DNA of 64,000 nt, from NCBI RefSeq assembly GCF_023015905.1, contig NZ_JALKBD010000001.1, positions 1 through 64,000 on the forward strand, given 5' to 3'. Position numbers and translations under genes: made by a program. Shown here one piece after another: positions 55,611 to 64,000 of the stretch. Below the pieces are notes generated by a model. It saw nothing but the letters and a program-made list of their open reading frames with translations, did not search any database and was not told where the DNA came from. This DNA is from Arenibacter sp. F20364 (lineage in GTDB: Bacteria > Bacteroidota > Bacteroidia > Flavobacteriales > Flavobacteriaceae). Numbering within the stretch: position 1 is the first letter of the stretch; each line of letters begins with the position of its first letter.

Positions 55611-56323
55611 GTTTAAAGGCTATAATAATCGACGATGAACCACTGGCAATTAATATATTAAAAAATTATGTAGACCAAATTAAGGAACTGGAGTTAGTAC
55701 AAACCTTCACCAATGCTATTGATGCTTCCACCTTCTTACAGAGAAATGAAGTAGATATTGTATTCCTGGACATCAATATGCCCATAATGAACGGTCTTGA
55801 CCTACTGGGAAGTGTCAATTCCAAGGCCATGGTAGTCATGACTACCGCCCATGAGGACTACGCCCTTAGAAGTTATGAATTGGAGGCCATAGATTATTTG
55901 GTTAAACCTATTCCATTCAACAGATTCCTAAAAACCATTAACAGAATTATAACATTAAAGGAAGGAGTTACAAAAAACGAAGTCAATAACACGAATGACA
56001 ATTCTAGTATTTTTGTAAAGGTCGATAAGAAAAAATTACAAAAAATTTATTTGGATGATATTATTGTCATAGAAAGCCTCAAGGATTACATCAGGATAAA
56101 GACCAAAGCCAACAAACATATCATTCACAAAACCTTAAGTAGTTTCACCGAAGAACTCCCTTCGGATAAATTTATTAGAATACATAGATCCTACACCATA
56201 GCCATTAATAAGATCGATGCTATTGAAGGCAATAGCGTAGAAGTGCAAGGCATTAGATATACCATTGGCCGAAGTTACCTAAACGAGGTAAAAAGCAAAA
56301 TTCTTGATGTCGATTCGGAATAA
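55607..56323 (+). CDS. LytTR-type response regulator
   Basis: The 238-residue protein has a receiver domain (1-120) with the acidic pocket DDEP, phospho-acceptor Asp55 in VFLDINMPIMNGLDLL and Lys in YLVKPIPFNRF. A C-terminal LytTR DNA-binding domain follows (about 135-235: IVIESLKDYIRIKTKANKHI; FIRIHRSYTIAINKIDAIEG). The start overlaps the kinase stop by four bases, so translation is coupled. LytTR dimers bind imperfect repeats upstream of targets; I could not identify such sites with confidence. Confidence 0.95.
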   Translation: MSLKAIIIDDEPLAINILKNYVDQIKELELVQTFTNAIDASTFLQRNEVDIVFLDINMPIMNGLDLLGSVNSKAMVVMTTAHEDYALRSYELEAIDYLVKPIPFNRFLKTINRIITLKEGVTKNEVNNTNDNSSIFVKVDKKKLQKIYLDDIIVIESLKDYIRIKTKANKHIIHKTLSSFTEELPSDKFIRIHRSYTIAINKIDAIEGNSVEVQGIRYTIGRSYLNEVKSKILDVDSE

Positions 56324-56413
56324 GAAACCATAGGGCAAGCCCACAAAGACTATTAAGGAAATTGTTTTCTTTTGTATTTTATAAGCTAACCTTTAGGCCC
56401 TCGGCCTATTTAT

Positions 56414-56428
56414 CCCGTTTAAAGCGGG
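56414..56428 (+). terminator. Short terminator after the two-component genes
   Basis: CCCG-TTTAAAG-CGGG followed by TTTATTT forms a small hairpin with a T-rich tail about 90 bases beyond the response-regulator stop. Confidence 0.45.
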
Positions 56429-56624
56429 TTTATTTCTATGAATGCTTTAAATTTGTTACAAAGCAACTTTTTATAACAGGGTTTCACTGATAAACCGTAT
56501 TAATTACACTTCTTTCCTTTTTTTTAGCTGCATTTAGCTACTACGGACTGTCATTTGTCGAAATTTGCTGTTAATTAATTGTAAACTAGCTAATTTAGAA
56601 GGTGTTAATATCATTTATAGTCAA

Positions 56625-58997
56625 ATGTCGATAAGCCCCCTAAGAAATTCTTGTAAGCCGTCAATAAACAGGATGTATTTACTTCTGGCAATCGTTCTCG
56701 CCTTAGCGACACAAGGCTGCAATAGTGGAGTTAAAACCTCTGAAACTATTGCTGGCAATGAAAGTCACGGAAAAATTCCAGATAAGATCGACTTTACCTT
56801 TCATGTAAAACCAATTATATCGGACCGATGCTTCAAATGCCATGGCCCCGATAAAAATGCCATAGAGGGTGGACTATCCCTGAACACCGCTGAAGATGCC
56901 TATATGGCATTGGGCAAAAAGAAAGACCATTACGCCATTGTTCCGGGCGATGTCGAAAAAAGCGAATTGGTACATCGATTATACACTACGGACGAATCCT
57001 TAATGATGCCCCCACCGGAATCCAACCTCACTCTTTCCAATTACGAAAAGGAAATCCTTAAGAAATGGATAGAGCAAGGCGCTGAATATAAAGAACATTG
57101 GGCATTTATAGCCCCGGAAAAACCCAGCGTTCCCAAAACAAATAATACTACATGGGCTCAAAATGAAATTGACCTATTTGTTTTATCACAATTGGAACAA
57201 AACAATTTGGAACCCAATGAAAAAGCCTCAAAAGAAAAGTTGTTGAGGCGGGTGTTTTTCGACCTGACCGGTTTACCTCCCAGTGTGGAACAAATTGCAA
57301 ATTTCCTGAACAACGATTCCCCTTCAGCCTATGAAGAAATTATAGATTCATTATTGAATACGGTCGACTATGCCGAGCACATGTCAGCAGAATGGATGGA
57401 TATTGCCCGATATGCGGACACCCATGGATACCAGGACGATTTTGAGCGCATTATGTGGCCCTGGCGCGATTGGGTAATTCATGCCTTTAAGCAAAACATG
57501 CCCTATGATCAATTTGTAACCTATCAATTGGCCGGGGATCTTTTGCCCAACGCCAATGCGGAACAAATTCTCGCTACGGGCTTTAACAGAAACCATAAAA
57601 TTACGTTTGAGGGTGGAGTTATCCCAGAAGAATATCGTATTGAGTATGTTGAAGACAGGGCTGTGACATTTGGTACTGCTTTTCTAGGTCTAACTTTTGA
57701 ATGCGCCCGTTGCCATGATCATAAATACGATCCCATAAGTCAAAAAAACCATTTTGAACTGTTCAGCTTTTTCAACAATATAGATGAATTGGGACTGACG
57801 CCCGGGGGAGCTGGAAAAATTCCAAAGCCTTATATGACTATTACGGAGAAAGAAAAGAATGGGGTGTTGAGTTTTGTTCAGCTTCAAAAATCCAATATGA
57901 AAGAAGTTCCTGTAATGGTAATGAACGAAATGGAGGAAATTAGGCCTTCGTTTATCTTGAACAGGGGCGTGTATGACCAACCCACCACTCAGGTATACCC
58001 AAATACACCCGAATCCATACTCCCTTTCCCGGAGGAATATCCTAAAAATCGATTGGGATTGGCAAAATGGCTTTTCCACGAAGACAATCCATTAACCGCC
58101 AGGGTTACCGTAAATAGATTTTGGCAACGCATGTTCGGTACGGGCTTGGTAGCCTCCTCCTTCGATTTCGGTAATCAGGGTTCATTGCCTACACATCCTG
58201 AATTATTGGACTTCCTAGCTATTAAATTGAAGGAAGAAGGTTGGGATTCAAGAAAATTGTTAAAATATATGGCACTTTCTGCCACCTATCAACAAAGCAC
58301 CAAGGTGACCAAGGAATTACAGGAATTGGATCCAGAAAACCGTCTATTGGCACGTGCCCCAAGATTAAGGCTTACAGCCGAACTAATTAGGGACCAAGCA
58401 TTAAAAATTAGTGGATTGCTCAACAAAGAGGTAGGAGGCCCAAGTGTAAAGCCCTATCAACCCGAGGGTATTTGGGAAGCTACCACTGGAGGTGGAGGTG
58501 GAAGCACGGCCACTTATATCACCAGTACCGGAAAAGATCTATATAGAAAAAGTCTGTATACCTTTTGGAAAAGAACAGTTCCTCCTCCAAGCATGATGAC
58601 CTTTGATGCGGCATCAAGAGATCTTTGTACGGTAAAACGTCAAGAAACAAATACGCCCTTACAGGCCTTGGTCTTGTTAAACGATCCGCAAATCATCGAG
58701 GCATCGAGACTAATTGCCAAAAACGCTATGGACCTAAAAAAAGAAATAAATGACCAAATAATATACATTTTTAAATTGGCAACCTCCAGAGCACCTGATG
58801 AGGAAGAATTGTCCATGTTGAACAACTATTACAATAACATGCTCCAAAAAGTGGATGATGAAGGTATAACGGCTCAGGAATATCTTTCCATTGGAGCTTT
58901 TGAAATGGATAAAAATTATTCAGAAAAAGAATTGGCTGCGTTGGCATTAACGGCACATACCATTTTAAATTTAGATGAAACTATAACGAGGGGTTGA
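56625..58997 (+). CDS. Planctomycete-type PSCyt1/DUF1549/DUF1553 lipoprotein (compact form)
   Basis: The protein has about 790 residues from ATG 56625 (alternatives 56565 and 56673), with a lipoprotein-like signal (LLLAIVLALATQGC). A PSCyt1 domain with one heme site follows (FHVKPIISDRCFKCHGPDKN). DUF1549 spans about 180-430 (HWAFIAPEKPSVP; AEWMDIARYADTHGYQDDFE; LTFECARCHDHKYDPISQKN, with a second CxxCH). DUF1553 begins NRLGLAKWLFHEDNPLTARV and includes LCTVKRQETNTPLQALVLLN. The spacer between DUF1549 and DUF1553 is much shorter than in the roughly 1000-residue relatives that carry a LamG domain there. It precedes DUF1501, its standard partner, with stop and start two bases apart. Confidence 0.85.
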   Translation: MSISPLRNSCKPSINRMYLLLAIVLALATQGCNSGVKTSETIAGNESHGKIPDKIDFTFHVKPIISDRCFKCHGPDKNAIEGGLSLNTAEDAYMALGKKKDHYAIVPGDVEKSELVHRLYTTDESLMMPPPESNLTLSNYEKEILKKWIEQGAEYKEHWAFIAPEKPSVPKTNNTTWAQNEIDLFVLSQLEQNNLEPNEKASKEKLLRRVFFDLTGLPPSVEQIANFLNNDSPSAYEEIIDSLLNTVDYAEHMSAEWMDIARYADTHGYQDDFERIMWPWRDWVIHAFKQNMPYDQFVTYQLAGDLLPNANAEQILATGFNRNHKITFEGGVIPEEYRIEYVEDRAVTFGTAFLGLTFECARCHDHKYDPISQKNHFELFSFFNNIDELGLTPGGAGKIPKPYMTITEKEKNGVLSFVQLQKSNMKEVPVMVMNEMEEIRPSFILNRGVYDQPTTQVYPNTPESILPFPEEYPKNRLGLAKWLFHEDNPLTARVTVNRFWQRMFGTGLVASSFDFGNQGSLPTHPELLDFLAIKLKEEGWDSRKLLKYMALSATYQQSTKVTKELQELDPENRLLARAPRLRLTAELIRDQALKISGLLNKEVGGPSVKPYQPEGIWEATTGGGGGSTATYITSTGKDLYRKSLYTFWKRTVPPPSMMTFDAASRDLCTVKRQETNTPLQALVLLNDPQIIEASRLIAKNAMDLKKEINDQIIYIFKLATSRAPDEEELSMLNNYYNNMLQKVDDEGITAQEYLSIGAFEMDKNYSEKELAALALTAHTILNLDETITRG

Positions 58998-58999
58998 TC

Positions 59000-60493
59000 A
59001 TGAGCGAAAAAAAAATTATAGAGGAACGATCCTTGATTCTGAACAGAAGGTCTTTTTTAGGCAAAACAGCCTTGGGCGTGGGCGGGGTTGCACTCGCATC
59101 CCTTTTAGGTGCCAACCTATTTAGAAAGGATAAAAACGGCATACTTACCAAGGATGATAGTTTAAACGGAGTTAAGGGCATACTAAACTCGCTGCACCAT
59201 CCTGCAAAAATTAAAAGGGTAATCTACCTGTTTCAAAGCGGTGGACCTTCCCAATTGGAACTTTTTGACTATAAGCCTCTGTTAAACAAACGCCGTGGGG
59301 AAGATCTCCCCGAATCTATACGGAACGGACAACGGCTTACTGGTATGACCGCCGGTCAGGATTCTTTTCCCTTGGTAGGATCTCTTTTCAATTTCAATCA
59401 GCACGGCAAGAACGGCACCCACATCAGTGAACTTTTGCCATACACGGCCAAGATGGTGGACGACCTATGCATCATAAAATCTATGTATACAGAGGCCATC
59501 AATCATGACCCTGCAGTAACATTCTTTCAAACTGGCTCCCAACAACCCGGAAGACCCAGTATTGGTTCATGGTTGAGTTATGGCTTGGGTAGTGAAAATG
59601 AAAACCTCCCGGCATTTACGGTTTTATTGTCCCGAGGAACAGGTAGACCCAATGGACAACCTTTATATACTAGATTATGGGGCAATGGATTTTTACATTC
59701 CCTGCACCAAGGGGTCCAATTCAGGGCAGCCAAGGATCCTGTATTGTATTTAAATGACCCCAAGGGTATTACCAAAGAGGTTAAACGTGAAATGTTGGAC
59801 AATTTAGCCGCCTTAAACGATAAACATTATCAAGAATCCGGTGATCCAGAAATAAAAAGTAGAATTGCCCAATATGAAATGGCCTATCGGATGCAAACCT
59901 CTGTCCCCAATGTGATGGATACAGCCAGCGAACCCGATTATATCTATGAGATGTACGGGCCAGATGCCAAAATCCCCGGTACCTACGCGGCAAATTGCCT
60001 CTTGGCCAGAAGATTGGCGGAACAGGATGTACGCTTTATCCAATTGTACCATATGGGATGGGATCAACACGACAATCTACCAGGAGCCATTGCCAAACAG
60101 GCCAAAGATGTAGACCAAGCTTCAGCAGCACTAGTGGCCGATCTAAAACAACGTGGGTTATTGGAGGACACTTTGGTGATTTGGGGAGGAGAGTTTGGAA
60201 GGACCAATTATTCCCAAGGGCTTCTAACAGATACCAATTATGGTAGGGACCATCATCCTAGGTCTTTCACCATCTGGATGGCAGGTGGTGGCATTAAGCC
60301 CGGCATGGTCTATGGGGAAACCGATGATTTTGGATACAATATCGTAAAAGATCCTGTCCATGTCCATGATTTCCAGGCTACAATGTTACATTTATTGGGC
60401 ATAGACCATGAAAAATTAACCTACAAATACCAGGGAAGAAGGTTTAGATTAACAGATGTGGAGGGACATATCGTAAAGGATATTCTAACCTAA
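59000..60493 (+). CDS. DUF1501 Tat-exported protein
   Basis: From ATG 59000 the protein has 497 residues and a twin-arginine signal (LNRRSFLGKTALGVGGVALA). DUF1501 landmarks are LFQSGGPSQLELFDYKPLLN, HISELLPYTAKMVDDLCIIK, FIQLYHMGWDQHDNLPGAI and VIWGGEFGRTNYSQG, then DHHPRSFTIWMAGGGIKPGM. The family is related to sulfatase/alkaline-phosphatase folds and is almost always paired with DUF1549/DUF1553 proteins. Export folded through Tat suggests a bound metal or cofactor. The biochemical activity is undescribed as far as I know. TTG 58994 is an alternative start overlapping the previous gene. Confidence 0.9.
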   Translation: MSEKKIIEERSLILNRRSFLGKTALGVGGVALASLLGANLFRKDKNGILTKDDSLNGVKGILNSLHHPAKIKRVIYLFQSGGPSQLELFDYKPLLNKRRGEDLPESIRNGQRLTGMTAGQDSFPLVGSLFNFNQHGKNGTHISELLPYTAKMVDDLCIIKSMYTEAINHDPAVTFFQTGSQQPGRPSIGSWLSYGLGSENENLPAFTVLLSRGTGRPNGQPLYTRLWGNGFLHSLHQGVQFRAAKDPVLYLNDPKGITKEVKREMLDNLAALNDKHYQESGDPEIKSRIAQYEMAYRMQTSVPNVMDTASEPDYIYEMYGPDAKIPGTYAANCLLARRLAEQDVRFIQLYHMGWDQHDNLPGAIAKQAKDVDQASAALVADLKQRGLLEDTLVIWGGEFGRTNYSQGLLTDTNYGRDHHPRSFTIWMAGGGIKPGMVYGETDDFGYNIVKDPVHVHDFQATMLHLLGIDHEKLTYKYQGRRFRLTDVEGHIVKDILT

Positions 60494-60509
60494 ACCTATA
60501 AACCAAAGA

Positions 60510-62567
60510 ATGATACTACAGATTATAAGCCTTGGTCGTTTACATCCTCTATTGGTACACTTGCCCATAGGCATATTGGTATTGGCCTTTTTAATAGAAC
60601 TATACTCTAGAAAGAAAGATACCGGAACGGAGAACAATATTATCAACTTTTCCCTTGCCATTGCTGCAGTGAGCACAGTACTATCCGTGGCCAGTGGTTG
60701 GTTATTGGGTGAAGATGGCGGTTATGATGAAACCTTATTGTTTAGGCACCGCTGGATGGCCGTTGGATTGGCTGTAGGCAGTACCCTTTTATATTTTATT
60801 AAAAAGTACCCTAAGGCCTGGTCTAAAAATGTATACCTACCCCTTTTTGTCGTCGTAATAGTTCTTTTAGGCCTAACCGGACATTATGGGGGGAGTATGA
60901 CCCATGGGGAGGACTATCTTTATAAAAATAAAGAAACCAAAAAAATTGTTATTACCGACGTTAGCAAAGCACTGGTATTTAACGATATCGTACAGCCTAT
61001 TCTGGATGACAAGTGTGTAAGTTGCCACAATCCCAATAAGATCAAAGGAGGTTTGGTAATGACCAACAAAGAGCAACTACTTCTTGGGGGTGACTCGGGT
61101 AGTTTATTAATGGCAGACGAAGGGGAATCACCGAGATTGATACATCATATTAAACTACCGATGGAAGATGATGATCATATGCCCCCTAAGGGAAAAGTAC
61201 AACTTACAAGTCATGAAATTGCGCTATTGGAATGGTGGTTGAGCCATGAAAATTGCTTTGATTGTGTGGCCGGGACTTTGGATAAAACAGAAAAGATCAG
61301 TGATATTTTAAATTCCTTGGAAGAAGACACCTCCACAAGGGCGCTTATTGCAAAAGAAGTGGCAATGGTTCCCGAAGACTGGTTGGCCTCCATAAACAGC
61401 AATAAACCCATTATTACAAAATTGGCGGAAAAAAATCCCCTATTGATAGCAAACTTGTCCGGCAATAAAAGTCTAGGGAAAAACGATCTTAAAGCATTAA
61501 AAGAACATGCCGAAAATATTGTTGAACTCAATTTGGCCAACTCCAATTTTAATGACACCATTTCTGCACTTCTATCGTCCTTTACGAATCTCACCAAACT
61601 ACAACTGCAAAACACCAAGATTACGGATAAGTCTATGGAGTCTATACGGGATCTGAAACACCTGGAATCCCTCAATATTTATGGTACGGACATTACGGAT
61701 GAAGGTCTGGAAAAATTAACTGGCCTAAGTAGTTTAAAAACATTATATCCCTGGAATTCCAAAATAACCAAGGAAGCTCTAGATCGCTATAGTAGTAAAT
61801 TAAAGGCTGTAACAGTTGTAAGTATTAATGAGGATCTTTTTACCCCCACTGGATTGGAACCACCTTCCATAATTGCAGATACGGATTTCTTTCGGGATTC
61901 CATGGAAATTAAAATGGATTATTTTTATAAGGGAGTAGACCTATACTACACCTTGGATGGCTCGGAACCCGACACCACTTCCACTAAATACGACCAACCT
62001 ATTTTGCTTACCAATTCCACCCTGGTCAAAGCTGTTAGCCATAAAGTCGGATGGGAATTAAGCCCGGTCAGAACGGTAAGTTTTAAAAAATCGAATATTC
62101 TACCCAATTCCATTACCCTAAACAACAAACCCAATGAAAAATACAAGGGCAATGGCGGAAATACCTTAATTGATCTCAAAAGGGGAACCAGCAATTTTAT
62201 CGATGGCAATTGGATTGGTTACGAAGGCAGTAGTTTTGCCGCCACCTTAAAGCTACAGAAAGAAGAATTGATATCTACGGTATCGGTAGGGGCATTTTCT
62301 TCACCTGAAAAATGGATCTTTTACCCAACTGGTTTCAAGGTATGGGTATCTATGGATGGCAATAATTTTAAGCTTGTACACACGGAGAAAGTTCCAACGG
62401 AAAAACCCAACTCCGATACTAAATTCCAATTTTTCGACATCAACATACCCCCAACGCAATCCAATTTCGTAAAGATAGAGGTGATTAGTCAGACCAGGAA
62501 CCCTTCCTGGCACACCAACCCGGGAGGAAAAAGTTGGTTATTTGTGGACGAGATAGTTCTTAATTAA
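60510..62567 (+). CDS. DUF2231/cytochrome c/LRR/F5-8C multidomain protein
   Basis: This 685-residue protein begins with a four-helix DUF2231 membrane domain (HPLLVHLPIGILVLAFLIEL). A planctomycete-type cytochrome c follows with CVSCH at 169-173 and downstream DDHMPPKGKVQLTSHEIALL. Residues about 310-430 contain leucine-rich repeats (LTKLQLQNTKITDKSMESI; LESLNIYGTDITDEGLEKL). A chitobiase-C-like domain follows (VDLYYTLDGSEPDTTSTKYD), then a discoidin-like module ending GGKSWLFVDEIVLN. It probably accepts electrons from a periplasmic oxidation and binds glycan. It starts 16 bases after the DUF1501 gene and completes the operon. Confidence 0.85.
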   Translation: MILQIISLGRLHPLLVHLPIGILVLAFLIELYSRKKDTGTENNIINFSLAIAAVSTVLSVASGWLLGEDGGYDETLLFRHRWMAVGLAVGSTLLYFIKKYPKAWSKNVYLPLFVVVIVLLGLTGHYGGSMTHGEDYLYKNKETKKIVITDVSKALVFNDIVQPILDDKCVSCHNPNKIKGGLVMTNKEQLLLGGDSGSLLMADEGESPRLIHHIKLPMEDDDHMPPKGKVQLTSHEIALLEWWLSHENCFDCVAGTLDKTEKISDILNSLEEDTSTRALIAKEVAMVPEDWLASINSNKPIITKLAEKNPLLIANLSGNKSLGKNDLKALKEHAENIVELNLANSNFNDTISALLSSFTNLTKLQLQNTKITDKSMESIRDLKHLESLNIYGTDITDEGLEKLTGLSSLKTLYPWNSKITKEALDRYSSKLKAVTVVSINEDLFTPTGLEPPSIIADTDFFRDSMEIKMDYFYKGVDLYYTLDGSEPDTTSTKYDQPILLTNSTLVKAVSHKVGWELSPVRTVSFKKSNILPNSITLNNKPNEKYKGNGGNTLIDLKRGTSNFIDGNWIGYEGSSFAATLKLQKEELISTVSVGAFSSPEKWIFYPTGFKVWVSMDGNNFKLVHTEKVPTEKPNSDTKFQFFDINIPPTQSNFVKIEVISQTRNPSWHTNPGGKSWLFVDEIVLN

Positions 62568-62586
62568 ATTAGAGGGTGTTTCAAGC

Positions 62587-62644
62587 TCTAAAATTCTCTG
62601 TGTAACAATTGTTACACAGAGAATTTTAGATACCTTTATATTTG
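62587..62644 (+). promoter_or_regulatory. Palindromic operator and TATATTTG promoter upstream of YeeE/YedE
   Basis: TCTAAAATTCTCTGTGTAAC and its exact complement form a 44-base perfect palindrome (62587-62630) with the core TGTGTAACAATTGTTACACA. Seven bases later lies TATATTTG (62637-62644), a perfect TAnnTTTG -7 element, and the ATG follows at 62661. The palindrome would cover the -33 region, so it fits a repressor or activator site; it may also terminate the preceding operon. Confidence 0.55.
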
Positions 62645-62660
62645 CATCTTAATAAATAAT

Positions 62661-63224
62661 ATGGATTATATACTTCAACCCTGGCCCTGGTATGTATCCG
62701 GGCCTTTAATTGCCTTTGTGATGCTTCTTTTGGTATATTTTGGCAAAACTTTCGGCATGTCGTCCAACCTACAAACACTATGTTCCATTGGTGGTGCAGG
62801 GAAATATTCTGATTACTTTAGGTTCGATTGGAAGGCCAATCGCTGGAACCTGACCGTTGTTCTCGGTGCTGTTCTTGGTGGGTTTATTGCTACTCAATAT
62901 TTATCCGATGGTTCAGCGATTGCATTGAGCAGCGAGACCATTTCGGATTTAAACGCCTTAGGGTTTAATGAGGTTGGCGAAACCCTCTTACCCCCTGAGA
63001 TCTACAAATGGGAAAATATATTGAGCCTTAAAGGAATCTTGATATTGGTCATAGCCGGTTTTTTGGTGGGCTTTGGCACAAGGTATGCAGGCGGATGTAC
63101 TTCGGGACATGCCATTACCGGTCTGAGTAACCTTCAATTGCCCTCACTTATAGCCGTGATAGGATTTTTTATAGGTGGCCTAATAATGACGTTCTTTATT
63201 CTACCCCTTATTTTCGGGTCTTAA
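62661..63224 (+). CDS. YeeE/YedE-family sulfur transport protein, N-terminal-type half
   Basis: The 187-residue membrane protein has about five hydrophobic segments and the conserved cysteine motif RYAGGCTSGHAITGLSNLQL. The N-terminal WPWYVSGPLIAFVMLLLVYF is typical of the family. YeeE/YedE proteins carry thiosulfate or other reduced sulfur across the inner membrane; many bacteria encode two short halves, each with one conserved Cys motif. The second half follows at 63353, so the pair should form one transporter. The gene lies directly behind a strong palindrome-promoter arrangement. Confidence 0.9.
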   Translation: MDYILQPWPWYVSGPLIAFVMLLLVYFGKTFGMSSNLQTLCSIGGAGKYSDYFRFDWKANRWNLTVVLGAVLGGFIATQYLSDGSAIALSSETISDLNALGFNEVGETLLPPEIYKWENILSLKGILILVIAGFLVGFGTRYAGGCTSGHAITGLSNLQLPSLIAVIGFFIGGLIMTFFILPLIFGS

Positions 63225-63352
63225 AAACGACTTTCAATGGAAAATCATTTGTAGAAAGGAGTAAAATAATTCTCTTGCATGTATCAATTAAATAATAATC
63301 AGCTTTAGGTGGAACAAAAAAATTTCAGCCAAAAGTAGAAAGCATAAAAGAA

Positions 63353-63766
63353 ATGAAATTCTTAAAATTCTTGTTGGTAGGGGTATTCTTCGGAATAGTT
63401 CTTGTAAAATCGGAAGCAGTATCCTGGTACCGTATCTATGAAATGTTCAAATTTCAATCCTTCCACATGTACGGAATTATTGGTTCCGCGGTATTCCTTG
63501 GCATCCTATTTATTTGGCTTTTCAAAAAATTTAAGGTCAAAAGTACTGAAGGAAAGGAAATAGACTTGATTCCAAAAGATAAAGGAGTAACGAGATATAT
63601 TCTTGGTGGCACCATCTTTGGATTTGGCTGGGCTTTGGCTGGTGCTTGCCCAGGGCCCATGTTCATTCTGGTGGGCACCGGAGTTTTTAGTATGCTTATC
63701 GTAATAGCAGGAGCACTATTGGGTACTTTTGCCTATGGGGTACTTATGAAAAAACTGCCTCATTAA
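63353..63766 (+). CDS. YeeE/YedE-family sulfur transport protein, second half
   Basis: The 137-residue protein has four hydrophobic segments (LKFLLVGVFFGIVLVKSE; FHMYGIIGSAVFLGILFIWL; GFGWALAGACPGPMFILVG; MLIVIAGALLGTFAYGVLM). The conserved cysteine lies in GACPGP. It is the usual partner of the first half, here after a 128-base gap without a visible terminator, so co-transcription is likely. The remaining 234 bases to the window end hold no gene I can support. Confidence 0.9.
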   Translation: MKFLKFLLVGVFFGIVLVKSEAVSWYRIYEMFKFQSFHMYGIIGSAVFLGILFIWLFKKFKVKSTEGKEIDLIPKDKGVTRYILGGTIFGFGWALAGACPGPMFILVGTGVFSMLIVIAGALLGTFAYGVLMKKLPH

Positions 63767-64000
63767 GCAAATTCCGTTGTGAAAATTGGAAATTGAATTA
63801 AAAAAAATAATTTGATCCAATTACCATAATAAGAGAAATATAAATGATTGTGGCACCATTTTGGCCTTAATTGCTTTTTTCAGTAATTGCCAAGCCAAAT
63901 TTCCAAAAAAGTGAATCACTTTTGGCGAAGAAATTAACTATTTCAAATAATCCCTTTAAACGATCTCTGCGCTTAAACCCGCATTTAAGAGCTTACTGCA

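Overview
The window looks like a chromosomal segment of a marine Flavobacteriaceae bacterium (Bacteroidota). Support comes from AT-rich DNA, SusC/SusD outer-membrane pairs, TAnnTTTG-type promoter elements, a Bacteroidetes-type tyrosine recombinase, LytS/LytTR signalling and many secreted lipoproteins. I assign no genus.

Region 1 (1-22.4 kb) is accessory DNA. It opens with the tail of a tyrosine recombinase and a GC-richer IS91-type transposase. A mosaic follows: a small cytochrome-like gene, a NERD gene broken by one in-frame stop, a GNAT fragment, a lipoprotein, an alpha/beta hydrolase and a membrane XRE regulator. Between them lie repeated hairpins, IS21-like end remnants and a TA-flanked fold-back MITE. 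A minus-strand cluster spans 7.4-18.9 kb: a NVEALA-type small secreted peptide, a 6-bladed beta-propeller lipoprotein, a DUF1573 lipoprotein, a transglutaminase-like/F5-8C protein, an O-antigen-ligase-like protein with TPRs, an S26 signal peptidase and a MG2/TonB-plug protein. Its first gap holds a fossil IS30 transposase, and an intact ISAs1-type element sits just upstream. The region ends with an IntDOT-like integrase beside tRNA-Pro(GGG), so 1-22.4 kb is probably part of an integrated island whose far end is outside the window.

Region 2 (22.7-29.5 kb, plus strand) is a probable operon: two FG-GAP/VCBS secreted proteins, a DUF1080 protein, and a 960-residue lipoprotein fusing a type-1 copper cupredoxin to a planctomycete/verrucomicrobial 'membrane-bound dehydrogenase' propeller and HEAT-like repeats.

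Region 3 (30-54.2 kb, minus strand) is a polysaccharide-utilisation locus: two SusC/SusD pairs, then GH29, a DUF4838 protein, GH92, GH20, a CBM9-like protein, GH130 and a sodium:solute symporter. GH92 + GH20 + GH130 + GH29 is the set expected for trimming N-glycans or similar mannose/GlcNAc/fucose glycans. A divergent LytS/LytTR pair (54.5-56.3 kb) is the nearest candidate regulator.

Region 4 (56.6-63.8 kb, plus strand) is a planctomycete-type operon (PSCyt1/DUF1549/DUF1553, DUF1501, DUF2231/cytochrome c/LRR/F5-8C), then a split YeeE/YedE sulfur-transport pair behind a 44-bp perfect palindrome. The C-terminal F5/8C-like module of the last operon protein recurs in the GH20 and DUF4838 proteins, suggesting that regions 3 and 4 act on related material.
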